From the NCBI RefSeq assembly GCF_001189295.1, contig NZ_CP012159.1, forward strand, positions 4,105,773 to 4,168,524: a stretch of 62,752 nucleotides of DNA. The letters run 5' to 3'. The translations under genes were made by a program, and so were the position numbers. Shown in pieces: positions 1 to 8,358 of this stretch. The notes beneath the pieces are model-generated. The model made no database searches and was not told the DNA's origin. It saw nothing but the letters and a program-made list of their open reading frames with translations. This DNA is from Chondromyces crocatus. GTDB taxonomy: Bacteria > Myxococcota_A > Polyangia > Polyangiales > Polyangiaceae. Each line of letters opens with the position of its first letter. The first letter of the stretch is position 1.

Positions 1-169
1 GACTGACGCGCGTGTGTCAAGTGTCGGGCGGTCTCGAAGGGGCCACGAAGGATGCTCGAGCCCGCTCTGTGTACAGCCATCGTGGTAGGGACCCGCGAGG
101 CTGTTCTCGGTGAGACTTCGGTCGCGGGGCGTGTCGGGTCGAGTGAGGCGTCCGGGGAGCCGAGGCGCG

Positions 170-1921
170 CTACATGCGCTCGGGAGCTTCGATGCCCAGC
201 AGGCCGAGGCCTCGGGCGAGGACGCGCGCGGTGAGATCACAGAGGGCGAGGCGCGAGCGGCGCGCGTCGGCGTCCGGGGCCCGCAGCACGGGACACTGCT
301 CGTAGAAGCTGGTGAAGGCGCCGGCCAGCTCGAAGAGGTAGCCGCAGAGGCGGTGTGGCTCCAGCGTGTCGGCGACCTCCCCGACCACCGCGCCGAACCG
401 AAGCAGCTCCAGGGCGAGGGCGCGCTCGGCGCGCTCCTTCACGACGATCGCGCCGAGCGCTTCGCCCTCGCTCCCCGTCTCGGCCGCGGCCTTGCGGAAG
501 ATCGAGCGGATGCGCGCGTGAGCGTACATCAGGTAAGGCGCCGTGTTGCCCTGCAGGGCCAGCATCCTCCCCCAGTCGAACACGTAGTCCTTGATCCGAT
601 CGCTGGCGAGATCGGCGTACTTGACCGCTCCGATCCCCACGGCGTGCGCAACCTTGGCGCTGGTCTCGGGGTCGAGTTCGGCGTTCTTCTCGCGCACCAC
701 TGCGGAGGCACGGCTCTCCGCCTCTTCGATGAGGGAGAGCAGCTTCACCGTCTCTCCACTGCGGGTCTTGAACATCTTCTTGTCGGGGCCGAGCACCGAG
801 CCGAACGCCACGTGGGTGGTGCGTGCGGGGGTCTTCAGCCACCCGGCCTCCTGCGCAGCCTTGAAGATCATCGAGAGGTGCTGGCTCTGTGGCGAGCCGA
901 CCACGTAGAGCACGCGCGTCGCGTGCAGATCGAGGAGCCGGTGGCGGATGGCCGCGAGGTCGGTGGTGGCATAGCCGTAACCGCCGTCCTGCTTGCGCAC
1001 GATGAGAGGCAAGGGCTGGTCTTCCTTGCCGGTGAAGCCTTCAGGGAAGACGCACAGCGCACCTTCGCTCTCGCGGGTGAGACCGAGACCGGTGAGTTCG
1101 GTGAGCACGCCGGGCAGCACGGCGTTGTAGCCGCTCTCCCCCGCCAGGGCGCCATCTCCGAGGGTGATCCCGAGCCGCTCATAGACGGAGTTGAAGTAAC
1201 GGGTCGAGGCCGCGACCAGGCGTCGCCAGAGCGAGAGCGTCGCCTCGTCGCCGCTCTGGAGCAGCACGACCCGGTGCCGGGCCCGATCGGCAAAGCTGGG
1301 GTCCGCATCGAACTTGGCGCGCGCTGCGCGGTAGAACCCGTCCAGATCACGGATCTCGACCGCCTGCGTGTCGCTCTCCGCGGTGGCGGCACCCAGATCC
1401 AGCAGATGCTCGATGAGCATGCCGAAGGGGGTGCCCCAGTCGCCGATGTGGTTCTGTCGGATCACCCGGTGCCCGAGGGCCTCGAGGGTGCGGGCGAGGG
1501 CATCGCCGATGACGGTGCTGCGCAGGTGGCCGACGTGCATCTCCTTGGCGACGTTCGGGGACGAATAGTCGATGACCACCGTCTCCGGCGCGGGGGAGGG
1601 CAGGCCGAGCCGGTCGCTCCCTGCGGTGTCGGCGAGCTCGCGCGCCAGCGCCTCGTCGCGCAGGTGCAGGTTGATGAAACCAGGGCCTGCCAGCTCGACG
1701 CGTGTGCAGAGATCGTGGACGTCCAGGTGATCGACGATGGCCTGGGCGACATCACGCGGCGGACGACCGAGACGCTTCCCCAGGGCCATGGCGACGTTCG
1801 CCTGGTAGTCCGAGTGCGCGGAGCGGCGGAGGGCGGGGTCGGTTCGGGCGTGCTCTGCACCGAGCGCCGAGGCCAGGGCGGCCTCGAAGCGCTGGGTGAG
1901 GGCGATGATGGGGTCGGCCAT
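170..1921 (-). CDS. argS: Arginyl-tRNA synthetase
   Basis: Class I aminoacyl-tRNA synthetase that charges tRNA-Arg in the cytosol. The 583-residue length is normal for the family. The HIGH signature appears as HVGH (residues 129-132) after an N-terminal ArgRS add-on domain. The KMSKS-loop equivalent reads KMFKTR near residue 382, and the protein ends in the typical APERM, which closes the anticodon-binding domain. An upstream in-frame start at 1957 would add 12 low-complexity residues; I prefer the ATG at 1921, which begins MADPIIALTQ. The gene is the first on the minus strand in this window. The 169 bases beyond its stop (1-169) hold nothing I recognise. Confidence 0.97.
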   Translation of the reverse strand: MADPIIALTQRFEAALASALGAEHARTDPALRRSAHSDYQANVAMALGKRLGRPPRDVAQAIVDHLDVHDLCTRVELAGPGFINLHLRDEALARELADTAGSDRLGLPSPAPETVVIDYSSPNVAKEMHVGHLRSTVIGDALARTLEALGHRVIRQNHIGDWGTPFGMLIEHLLDLGAATAESDTQAVEIRDLDGFYRAARAKFDADPSFADRARHRVVLLQSGDEATLSLWRRLVAASTRYFNSVYERLGITLGDGALAGESGYNAVLPGVLTELTGLGLTRESEGALCVFPEGFTGKEDQPLPLIVRKQDGGYGYATTDLAAIRHRLLDLHATRVLYVVGSPQSQHLSMIFKAAQEAGWLKTPARTTHVAFGSVLGPDKKMFKTRSGETVKLLSLIEEAESRASAVVREKNAELDPETSAKVAHAVGIGAVKYADLASDRIKDYVFDWGRMLALQGNTAPYLMYAHARIRSIFRKAAAETGSEGEALGAIVVKERAERALALELLRFGAVVGEVADTLEPHRLCGYLFELAGAFTSFYEQCPVLRAPDADARRSRLALCDLTARVLARGLGLLGIEAPERM

Positions 1922-2021
1922 GCCGCTGTTCTCTACGGCGGCGGCGGCCGGCGTCAACGCAGGAAAGTGGGCGAGGGCGCGGCGGCCAGGCGCCGATCGG
2001 CGCTGGCCGCGCGGCGAGGGG

Positions 2022-4118
2022 TCACTGCGGCGGCGGGATGACGGCCTTCTTGGGCGGGATCAGGAAGTAGACGTCGCGGAAATCGAGCGGCGAGCCGTCG
2101 CCCGACACGGTGAGCTTCGCCTTGTAGATCTGCGGCTCGTCCGTCGGCTGGACCGTCGTGTTCTGGAGCACCGGGTGGAGATCCCAGCAGACCGGGATCC
2201 CGGGCAGGAGGGTCGGGAAGGCGTCGTTGTACGTATCGCCGTTCGTGTCGATGACCTGGGACACGTCGCTGCAGCCGTTCATGCCCGACACGTTCACCTC
2301 GAGGTAGTCGATGAACTGGAGCGCGTTGACCGCGTCGCTGAGCTCGTCCTCGGCCTGGATGGTGACGTTGAGCGGCGAGCCCCGCGCGATGCTGCGGAGC
2401 GCGGTCACCGCGTTCGTCACCACCGCGGCGTCGACCGCGAGGTACACGAAGGGGTTCCCGTTCTGGTCCACCGTGCCCGACGCGATGCCGATGTCGCGCG
2501 CCACGGTGAACGGCGTTCCGGCGTTGCCGGAGTCGTCGTCCGTACCGTACAGCGAGACGAACTTGATCCCCGCGTTCTGCAGCGCCTGACCCGCGCTGGC
2601 CGCCGTGAAGCTGCCGCACTGGCTGCCAGAGCACTGGTTGTCGGCGTCGGTGACCTGCACGTAGATGCGCACCGCGTCCTGGCGGAACCCGGGGCAGCCC
2701 ACGCCCTGGCCTGCGCAGTTCATGGTGGCGGCGCTGATGTTCGGGCAGAGCGCCGGGTTGGCGATGCAGTGCGGGGGCTGGAACGGTGCCTCGTCCGCGC
2801 CGCTCCCGGTGGTGGGGATGGCGTTGGCCGTCGTCACCGGGTTGGACTGCAAGGAGAGGAGGTTCCGGTAGGTGTTCAGATCGCTCCAGCGTCCGACACC
2901 CGTCCAGAGATCAGGGATGCAGCCATCGCCGAGCAGCGGGTCGGTGATGCAGGCGTTGTTGAAGCACACTTCACCCGTGCCGCAGTCGCTGTCCACCCCG
3001 CAGGAGGTGCTGCTCGACGCGCAGCGGAGCTGGTTGACGATGGCGGGGACGCCCGTGTTGGCGTTCCGCATCGCGGTCAGCTCCTGGGACATCGAGCCCG
3101 TGATGTCGAACGCGAAGTACACGTCGGCGTACTGGATGCTCGTCCGGAACTTGAGCGTGTCTTCGGGAGGATCCGTGGGCGCCTGGTACGGCACCACGAA
3201 GACGAAGTCTCCGCGTGAGCGGGGGTTGTCGGTCGCGTCGAGCGGGTTCGTCCCCGCGGCGACCTCCACCAGATCGCTCACCCCGTCGCCATCGCTGTCG
3301 GAGCTGTAGGGATCGGTCCCGAGCTCGGCCTCGCGCCAGTCGGGGATGCCATCGTCGTCCGAGTCGGGATCGCGGAAGTTCGGGATCCCATCGCCATCGG
3401 CGTCGCCATCGCCTTCCACGGAGTCGGGGATGGTGTCGTTGTCGCTGTCGAGATCGTAGCGATCGAGGAAGCCGTCGTAGTCGGTGTCGACGGTCCCCTC
3501 GACCACGTCCGAGATGCCGTCGCCGTCGGTGTCGGTCGACATGTAGTCGGGCGTGCCATCGGCGTTGCAGTCCTTCGGAGAACTGGCCGAGTGCGGCGGG
3601 TCCTCGAGGCCATTGCCGTCGCAATCCGCCTCTGCGCCGACGATCTCGACGACGTCACCGATGCCGTCGCCGTCGTTGTCGATATCGGCGTAATCACCCG
3701 TGCCATTGCCGTCCGTATCGACGGGGGTCTCGGGGTTCGGGCCGGCCTCGATCGCGTCGTCGATGCCGTTGTTGTCCGAGTCGAGGTCCTGGAAGTCGGG
3801 CGCGCCGTCGCTGTCCGAGTCCGCAGGCCGTTTGGGGTTCGGGCCGGCCTCGACCGCGTCCGGGATCCCGTCGTCGTCCGAGTCGAGGTCCAGGTAGTCG
3901 GGCGTGCCGTCTCCATCCGTGTCGAGGTTGGGTGCACCTTCGACGACGTCGGGAATGCCGTCCCCGTCGGTGTCCGTGTCATCGACGGGCGAGGATCCTC
4001 CCTCGCCGCTGGTCGTGCTGGAGCCGTCTTCGTCGCCGCCGCCGCCGCATGCGGAGGCCGTGAAGACGAGAACTGAGAGGGGCAAGACTAGACCGAGCCA
4101 CGGTCTACGCAGTCGCAT
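2022..4118 (-). CDS. VWA-domain lipoprotein with thrombospondin type-3 calcium repeats
   Basis: A 698-residue predicted outer-membrane lipoprotein. It begins with a basic and hydrophobic signal ending in the lipobox FTASAC, followed by a Gly/Ser/Asp spacer. Residues of about 45-300 hold roughly fifteen Asp-rich repeats of the type DTDGDGIPD or DSDDDGIPD, the calcium-binding TSP3 pattern. A von Willebrand A-like domain follows, with the metal site written DITGSM. It is interrupted by a Cys-rich segment (DCGTGEVC) typical of myxobacterial surface proteins. The start at 4118 has a strong GGAGG eight bases upstream; a longer reading from 4232 would bury the signal peptide. The role is probably calcium-dependent surface adhesion or motility, which is inference only. 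Confidence 0.88.
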   Translation of the reverse strand: MRLRRPWLGLVLPLSVLVFTASACGGGGDEDGSSTTSGEGGSSPVDDTDTDGDGIPDVVEGAPNLDTDGDGTPDYLDLDSDDDGIPDAVEAGPNPKRPADSDSDGAPDFQDLDSDNNGIDDAIEAGPNPETPVDTDGNGTGDYADIDNDGDGIGDVVEIVGAEADCDGNGLEDPPHSASSPKDCNADGTPDYMSTDTDGDGISDVVEGTVDTDYDGFLDRYDLDSDNDTIPDSVEGDGDADGDGIPNFRDPDSDDDGIPDWREAELGTDPYSSDSDGDGVSDLVEVAAGTNPLDATDNPRSRGDFVFVVPYQAPTDPPEDTLKFRTSIQYADVYFAFDITGSMSQELTAMRNANTGVPAIVNQLRCASSSTSCGVDSDCGTGEVCFNNACITDPLLGDGCIPDLWTGVGRWSDLNTYRNLLSLQSNPVTTANAIPTTGSGADEAPFQPPHCIANPALCPNISAATMNCAGQGVGCPGFRQDAVRIYVQVTDADNQCSGSQCGSFTAASAGQALQNAGIKFVSLYGTDDDSGNAGTPFTVARDIGIASGTVDQNGNPFVYLAVDAAVVTNAVTALRSIARGSPLNVTIQAEDELSDAVNALQFIDYLEVNVSGMNGCSDVSQVIDTNGDTYNDAFPTLLPGIPVCWDLHPVLQNTTVQPTDEPQIYKAKLTVSGDGSPLDFRDVYFLIPPKKAVIPPPQ

Positions 4119-4255
4119 GGGAAGGCCTCCGGAGCGCTTGGTGGATCCCGGGTGAGAAGGGAACCCCGATTGATCCACGATCATACGGTAGGCGTGCCCC
4201 CGAATGCGCAACCTTCTGAAGCTCGAAATCACTTCTTCAGGCGAGCGGAGGCCAT

Positions 4256-4281
4256 GGGGTGCGGCAATGGCTTCGCACCCC
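4256..4281 (-). terminator. Hairpin downstream of the phosphodiesterase gene
   Basis: A perfect 8-bp inverted repeat, GGGGTGCG/CGCACCCC, with a 10-base loop. It lies 25 bases past the stop of the gene ending at 4306. It lacks a good T-run, so it is either a weak intrinsic terminator or an mRNA 3'-end stabiliser. Confidence 0.35.
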
Positions 4282-4305
4282 CATGCCGTCGGATCCGGGG
4301 TGAGC

Positions 4306-5082
4306 TCAGGGGGGATGTGTGATGGCCGCGCGCAAGCATCCGGGCCTGTCCGTAATCAGGCCATCGACACCCAAGGAGGCGAGGTCGCGCGCTTCGTCCA
4401 CATGGTTCACCGTCCAGATGTTCACCAGAAAGCCGCGCCTCTGGAGAGCGCGCAGCCGGTCGGGCGTGGACAGGGTGCGCTCCAGATGCACCGCCATCAC
4501 CCCGAGCACGGGGGCAACCCGCAGAACGCCCTCGTGGTGATGGTCGCGCGCCACCAGCAAGGCCCGAGGGATGTATGGAAGAAGCAAGCCGAGGGCCGCG
4601 AGCATCGGCGGATCGAACGACGAAAGAAGGAGCGCGTGACGTGGATCCCAGGACCGGAGCAGGCGAGCGGTGGCTCGGACCAGGGCCATGCGGTCGGGGA
4701 CGTCGCGCTTCACCTCCACATTGACCGGGAGGCTGCGGCTCCTGGCGAAGGAGAGGACCTCCGAGAGGAGAGGGACCCGCGCTCCCCCACCCAGATCCAC
4801 CTGGCGCAGCTCCGCCCACGGCAGGTCGGAGGCGTGCCGAGGATCCTCTCCACGGGTCGAGCGGCCGAGATCTGGGTCGTGCAGCACGACGATCTCGCCC
4901 GAGCGGCAGAGGCGCACATCCAGCTCGATCCCGTCGGCCCCCTGCCTCGCCGCCTCCTCGAAGGCGGGAAGGGTGTTCTCCGGAGGTGCCTCGCTCCCGT
5001 CCACCGAGCGCACACCACGGTGACCGAGGAGGCGCGGCGGCCCCCCTGCTGGTCGGCGGAGCCGGATCTCCGCAGGGGTCAC
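4306..5082 (-). CDS. Glycerophosphodiester phosphodiesterase
   Basis: A 258-residue cytosolic-type GDPD that would hydrolyse glycerophosphodiesters to glycerol-3-phosphate and an alcohol. The TIM-barrel catalytic signatures are all visible: GHRG near residue 20, then ENTLPAFEEA, then the metal/catalytic strand GIELDVRL followed by VVLHDPDLGRST. The C-terminus has the usual VNIWTVN and GVDGLITDRP strands. There is no signal peptide. Its ATG overlaps the stop of the upstream DHH gene by four bases (ATGA), so the two are translationally coupled. This is a close family match; the exact substrate is unknown. Confidence 0.93.
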   Translation of the reverse strand: MTPAEIRLRRPAGGPPRLLGHRGVRSVDGSEAPPENTLPAFEEAARQGADGIELDVRLCRSGEIVVLHDPDLGRSTRGEDPRHASDLPWAELRQVDLGGGARVPLLSEVLSFARSRSLPVNVEVKRDVPDRMALVRATARLLRSWDPRHALLLSSFDPPMLAALGLLLPYIPRALLVARDHHHEGVLRVAPVLGVMAVHLERTLSTPDRLRALQRRGFLVNIWTVNHVDEARDLASLGVDGLITDRPGCLRAAITHPP

Positions 5083-6104
5083 GGCTCGGGCCCTGGCTGG
5101 TTGAGCTCCGCGACCGCCTCCTCGGCGGCTTTCCGAGCCTGCGGCAGCGCCGAGAGCGGGAACGAAGCAGCGCCGACCACGGGATGCCCGCCGCCGCCGT
5201 AGCGCTGACAGATGGGCGCGATTTCCCGGTCACGCGGCACGCCGCACCATGGGTTGTAACCGATGCTCAGCTTGTAGTGAGCCTTCTGCCGCGACAGCGT
5301 CACCGAGTACACGGCGTCGGGGAACATCGCGTAGGTCATGAACTTCCCCACCGCCACCAGCGGAGCGTCGCTGAGATCGACCATCACCACCCGCCCGATG
5401 CGTTTCGCACCGCGCTCGATGCGGGTTGCGAACGTCGCCTGCGCCCGAGCGAGCGGCTGCCACCGCTCCTGCACGTCGGCGTCGCGCGCGACTTCACCCA
5501 CCGGCCGCTCGATCAGCCGGGGGATGATGGAGGTGAGGAACGGCGCATCCCCGCTGTGCTCCACGACGGACGCGAGCTGCATGATCGGCTCCTCGCGGCT
5601 CACCGCCGCCTCGGCCGTGGGGAAGCTGGCCGTGTCGATGACCTCGGCCCAGCTCACGAGGTCGTTCTGGCGCGTCGTGTCGATCCCGTAGCGCTCGCGG
5701 CACACATCGGCGATGAGGCGCGTACACGACCCATACGTGGCGTCGTAAAAGACACGCGGCGCCACGTCCGGATCGCGCTCGACCGGACTGGTCAGCGTCT
5801 CGGCTGCGCCGGCCAGGGCACCCTCGCGCTCGGCATCCGAACCGAAGCCGGTGACGTGGTGGTCGAAATACCACGTGAGCTTCTTCGTGGGCGTGTAGCG
5901 GAAATCGAGGATGGCGTTGTCGTCGCCATCGAGCCAGGCGGGAGGGATCATGCTCATCCCGGGCCCGTAGCCGCACGATCGGTAGCGAAACGAGAGCGCT
6001 TGGCCGGCCCGCAGCTCCTGGAGGAGGCGAGTGAACAGCGTCGCGCTCGCCATCCCGTCGAAGCAGTGGCCGTGCGTCGCGACGACAATGTTCCTGGGAG
6101 TCAT
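5079..6104 (-). CDS. DHH-family phosphoesterase
   Basis: A 341-residue phosphoesterase of the DHH/DHHA1 superfamily, which includes RecJ-like nucleases, oligoribonucleases and cyclic-dinucleotide or polyphosphate hydrolases. Motifs include the N-terminal THGHCFDGMAS (metal-binding His/Asp), the DHH triad in YFDHHVTGF, and a C-terminal DHHA1 glycine box RYGGGGHPVVGA that binds substrate. I place the start at 6104 (MTPRNIVVATHG); upstream codons are out of character. It is transcribed ahead of, and overlaps by four bases, the glycerophosphodiesterase gene. The substrate cannot be told from sequence: a pAp or nanoRNA phosphatase and a nuclease are both possible. Confidence 0.88.
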   Translation of the reverse strand: MTPRNIVVATHGHCFDGMASATLFTRLLQELRAGQALSFRYRSCGYGPGMSMIPPAWLDGDDNAILDFRYTPTKKLTWYFDHHVTGFGSDAEREGALAGAAETLTSPVERDPDVAPRVFYDATYGSCTRLIADVCRERYGIDTTRQNDLVSWAEVIDTASFPTAEAAVSREEPIMQLASVVEHSGDAPFLTSIIPRLIERPVGEVARDADVQERWQPLARAQATFATRIERGAKRIGRVVMVDLSDAPLVAVGKFMTYAMFPDAVYSVTLSRQKAHYKLSIGYNPWCGVPRDREIAPICQRYGGGGHPVVGAASFPLSALPQARKAAEEAVAELNQPGPEP

Positions 6105-6241
6105 GAGGCTGCTGGTAGCACGGTCGTCGAGCCGTGGCTCGGGGCGGCGACGTGGCCGCCGCGCGACCTCGCGTCTCCGACCGCTGCTCACCCAGCGTGG
6201 CGCTGCGCCGGACGCCTGCGCATTCCGGGGCGTCTGGTACC

Positions 6242-7105
6242 ATGAGGCGCATGCCGCGATCGACGCTCCCCCGATGTCCACCTCGCTGGTGGGGCACGCA
6301 CCCGGGCCCTCTGGCCCTGGTCCTGCTCGCCACGATGGCGCCCGCCTGCGGCGGCGAGGCGCCCAGCAGCGCTCCCCCATACCTGCCTGCCGCCGCCCTC
6401 GCCTCGCGCGGCCGTGACACCGGCCGAGATCCAGCGGCGCGGCTGCCTCCCTGGGCGAAAGAGACACCCAGACCCGACCCGGAGGCGCGCGAGATGTTTC
6501 TGCGCAACGCCTCCCGGCCGGCGGCATCGCTCGAACCGGCCACCACCCCTCCCAAGGTGACCGCCATCGCCCTGGAGAACACTGCGCGCGGTGAAGCCGC
6601 CAGCATGCGAGAAGACGGCGCGCTCCTGGGCGCCACCTTGGCCGAGGGCGAGCGTGCGACGGTCCCGGTGACGCTCGCAGCGGGCGAATGCGCCACGTTC
6701 ATCGCGCAGGGAGGAATCGGCCTGGTCGAGGTCGATCTCTTCCTGACCGCCGAGGGACGGAGCGAGGACATCTTCGCCCAGGATCTCGAGACGGGTCACA
6801 TCGCCGTGATCGGCGGGCGCGACGCGTGCTTTTCTCCGCGCGGTGCCGGCGCACTCTCGGCCACGCTCCACGTGCAGGTTCGCCGCGGTGCTGGCGTCGT
6901 CCTGGCACGTGGCTACCGCCGGGCGCGGGCCGAGACCCCCGCCACGTCCGCCGCCTCGGCCAGGCCAACCTCGTCCTCCCGAGCGGCGCCTCGGCCTGCA
7001 GCGACCGCACCTGCAGCGACCGCGCCTGCAGCGACCTCCCCGGGAAGCACCCCCTCCGCCACGGCCCCGCCCCCTGTGGCCCCGAAGGCGGCTTCGGCGC
7101 CATGA
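6242..7105 (+). CDS. Lipoprotein of unknown function with Pro/Ala-rich tail
   Basis: A 287-residue predicted lipoprotein. The signal MRRMPRST... leads through LALVLLATM to the lipobox APAC. The middle part (about residues 100-220) looks like a small all-beta domain, with VTLAAGECATFIAQGG and LFLTAEGRSEDIFAQD. The last 60 residues are a low-complexity Pro/Ala/Ser tail containing a repeated AATAP unit. I do not recognise a family. It is divergent from the DHH phosphoesterase and lies 68 bases before dprA. The start at 6242 is chosen because it places the basic residues directly before the hydrophobic core. Confidence 0.7.
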   Translation: MRRMPRSTLPRCPPRWWGTHPGPLALVLLATMAPACGGEAPSSAPPYLPAAALASRGRDTGRDPAARLPPWAKETPRPDPEAREMFLRNASRPAASLEPATTPPKVTAIALENTARGEAASMREDGALLGATLAEGERATVPVTLAAGECATFIAQGGIGLVEVDLFLTAEGRSEDIFAQDLETGHIAVIGGRDACFSPRGAGALSATLHVQVRRGAGVVLARGYRRARAETPATSAASARPTSSSRAAPRPAATAPAATAPAATSPGSTPSATAPPPVAPKAASAP

Positions 7106-7173
7106 GCTGACGTCCCCCTCGTCACGATCAATTCACGCAACTGCGCCCGTGCAGGCCCCGATGGACCAGCACC

Positions 7174-8211
7174 ATGGAGTCGATCTGCCTACCGCCAGGC
7201 GCGCCCTCCTATCCTGCCGTCCTCCACGAGCTGATCACGGCGAAGGCGCCCGAGCCGCCCACCCTCTACCTTCGCGGCGCCCTGCCGGCGGCGACCGGGA
7301 TCGCCATCGTCGGCACCCGCGCTGCGAGCACCGAGGCGCTCGCCTTCACGCGCGCGCTCGCGACGGCCCTCGCGCAGGAGGGGTTCTCGATCTGGTCCGG
7401 GGGCGCACGCGGCGTGGACGCTGCCGCGCACGAGGGGGCACTGGACGCGGGCGCTCCGACCGTGCTCGTCGCTGGAGGTGGTCTCTCCCGCCCCTATCCA
7501 CCCGAACATGCGGCCCTGTTCGAGCGCGTCCTGGCGACGGGTGGGGCTCTCCTCGCGCGCGTCCCTGACGACGCGAGACCCCTCCCGCACCGCTTCCTCC
7601 AGCGCAACGCCCTGCTCGCCGCGATGACCGTGGCCACCGTGGTCGTCGAGGCCGCCATCGAGAGCGGTGCGCGATCGACGGCAGCCATCGCCCGACGCCT
7701 CGGCCGCCTCGTCCTCGCCGTTCCCCACGCGCCCTGGTATCCGAGGGGGACGGGCTGCCTCGCGGAACTCGACCTCGGCGCCTCCCCCGTGACCAGCGCG
7801 CGGGACGTGCTCTCGGCGCTCGGCCGCACGAGCGGAGCGCACTTCGGCGCGGAGGCTCGCCCTCTCTCGCGCGTGCGCACGCGCTCTATACCTCGGGTGC
7901 GTCGTTCGTCTACCGGGATTCCGACCTCGGCCTCCCTTGCTGGGACGACGCCCTCGCTCCCGGGTTTCGAGGGGTCCGGCCGATCCGAGCGAGGACTCGA
8001 AGCGCGGCCGTCTGCCCCGGAAATGCTCCCCCTCGACGCGGAGGAACAGGCGGTTTTCGACGCGCTGGACGCCCGACCGACCCATCTCGACGAGGTATGC
8101 GAGCGGACGGGCCTTGCTCCGCCGAGGGTCGCCGCCGCGCTCTTGACGTTGACTCTCCACGCCGTAGTAGTAGAGGGGCCCGCCGGGTCCTACTGGCGGA
8201 CTGGTCGTTGA
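7174..8211 (+). CDS. dprA: DNA-processing protein DprA (Smf)
   Basis: DprA binds incoming single-stranded DNA and loads RecA during natural transformation. This 345-residue copy has the Rossmann core with GIAIVGTRAAS (about residues 42-52), SGGARGVDAAAHEGAL (about 75-90), the YPPEH strand near 108 and the RNALLAAM helix. The last 60 residues match the C-terminal winged-helix DprA domain, which carries LDEVCERTGLAPPRVAAAL. The second glycine box differs slightly from the usual SGxAxGID. The N-terminal SAM-like domain common in longer DprA proteins is largely missing. It sits directly upstream of topA and trmFO, an order also known in Firmicutes. Confidence 0.92.
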   Translation: MESICLPPGAPSYPAVLHELITAKAPEPPTLYLRGALPAATGIAIVGTRAASTEALAFTRALATALAQEGFSIWSGGARGVDAAAHEGALDAGAPTVLVAGGGLSRPYPPEHAALFERVLATGGALLARVPDDARPLPHRFLQRNALLAAMTVATVVVEAAIESGARSTAAIARRLGRLVLAVPHAPWYPRGTGCLAELDLGASPVTSARDVLSALGRTSGAHFGAEARPLSRVRTRSIPRVRRSSTGIPTSASLAGTTPSLPGFEGSGRSERGLEARPSAPEMLPLDAEEQAVFDALDARPTHLDEVCERTGLAPPRVAAALLTLTLHAVVVEGPAGSYWRTGR

Positions 8212-8358
8212 AGAGCCCCTGGGCGAATGGTTTCTCCCAGGGTCCCTCCTCTCCGGCAGCCTGCCCTCGGTGTCGTGCGGCCTGCTTCCTTTCCTGGAAC
8301 ATGAGTCGGATGGACCGCGCTCATGGCTCCGCGTTCTGTTGATGTTCAGTAGGTGGTG

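Noticed and set aside
110-2041. Long plus-strand frame opposite argS
   Set aside because: It mirrors the argS codon positions; its residues are Arg/Gly/Ala-rich with no motif. It is the usual antisense shadow in GC-rich DNA.
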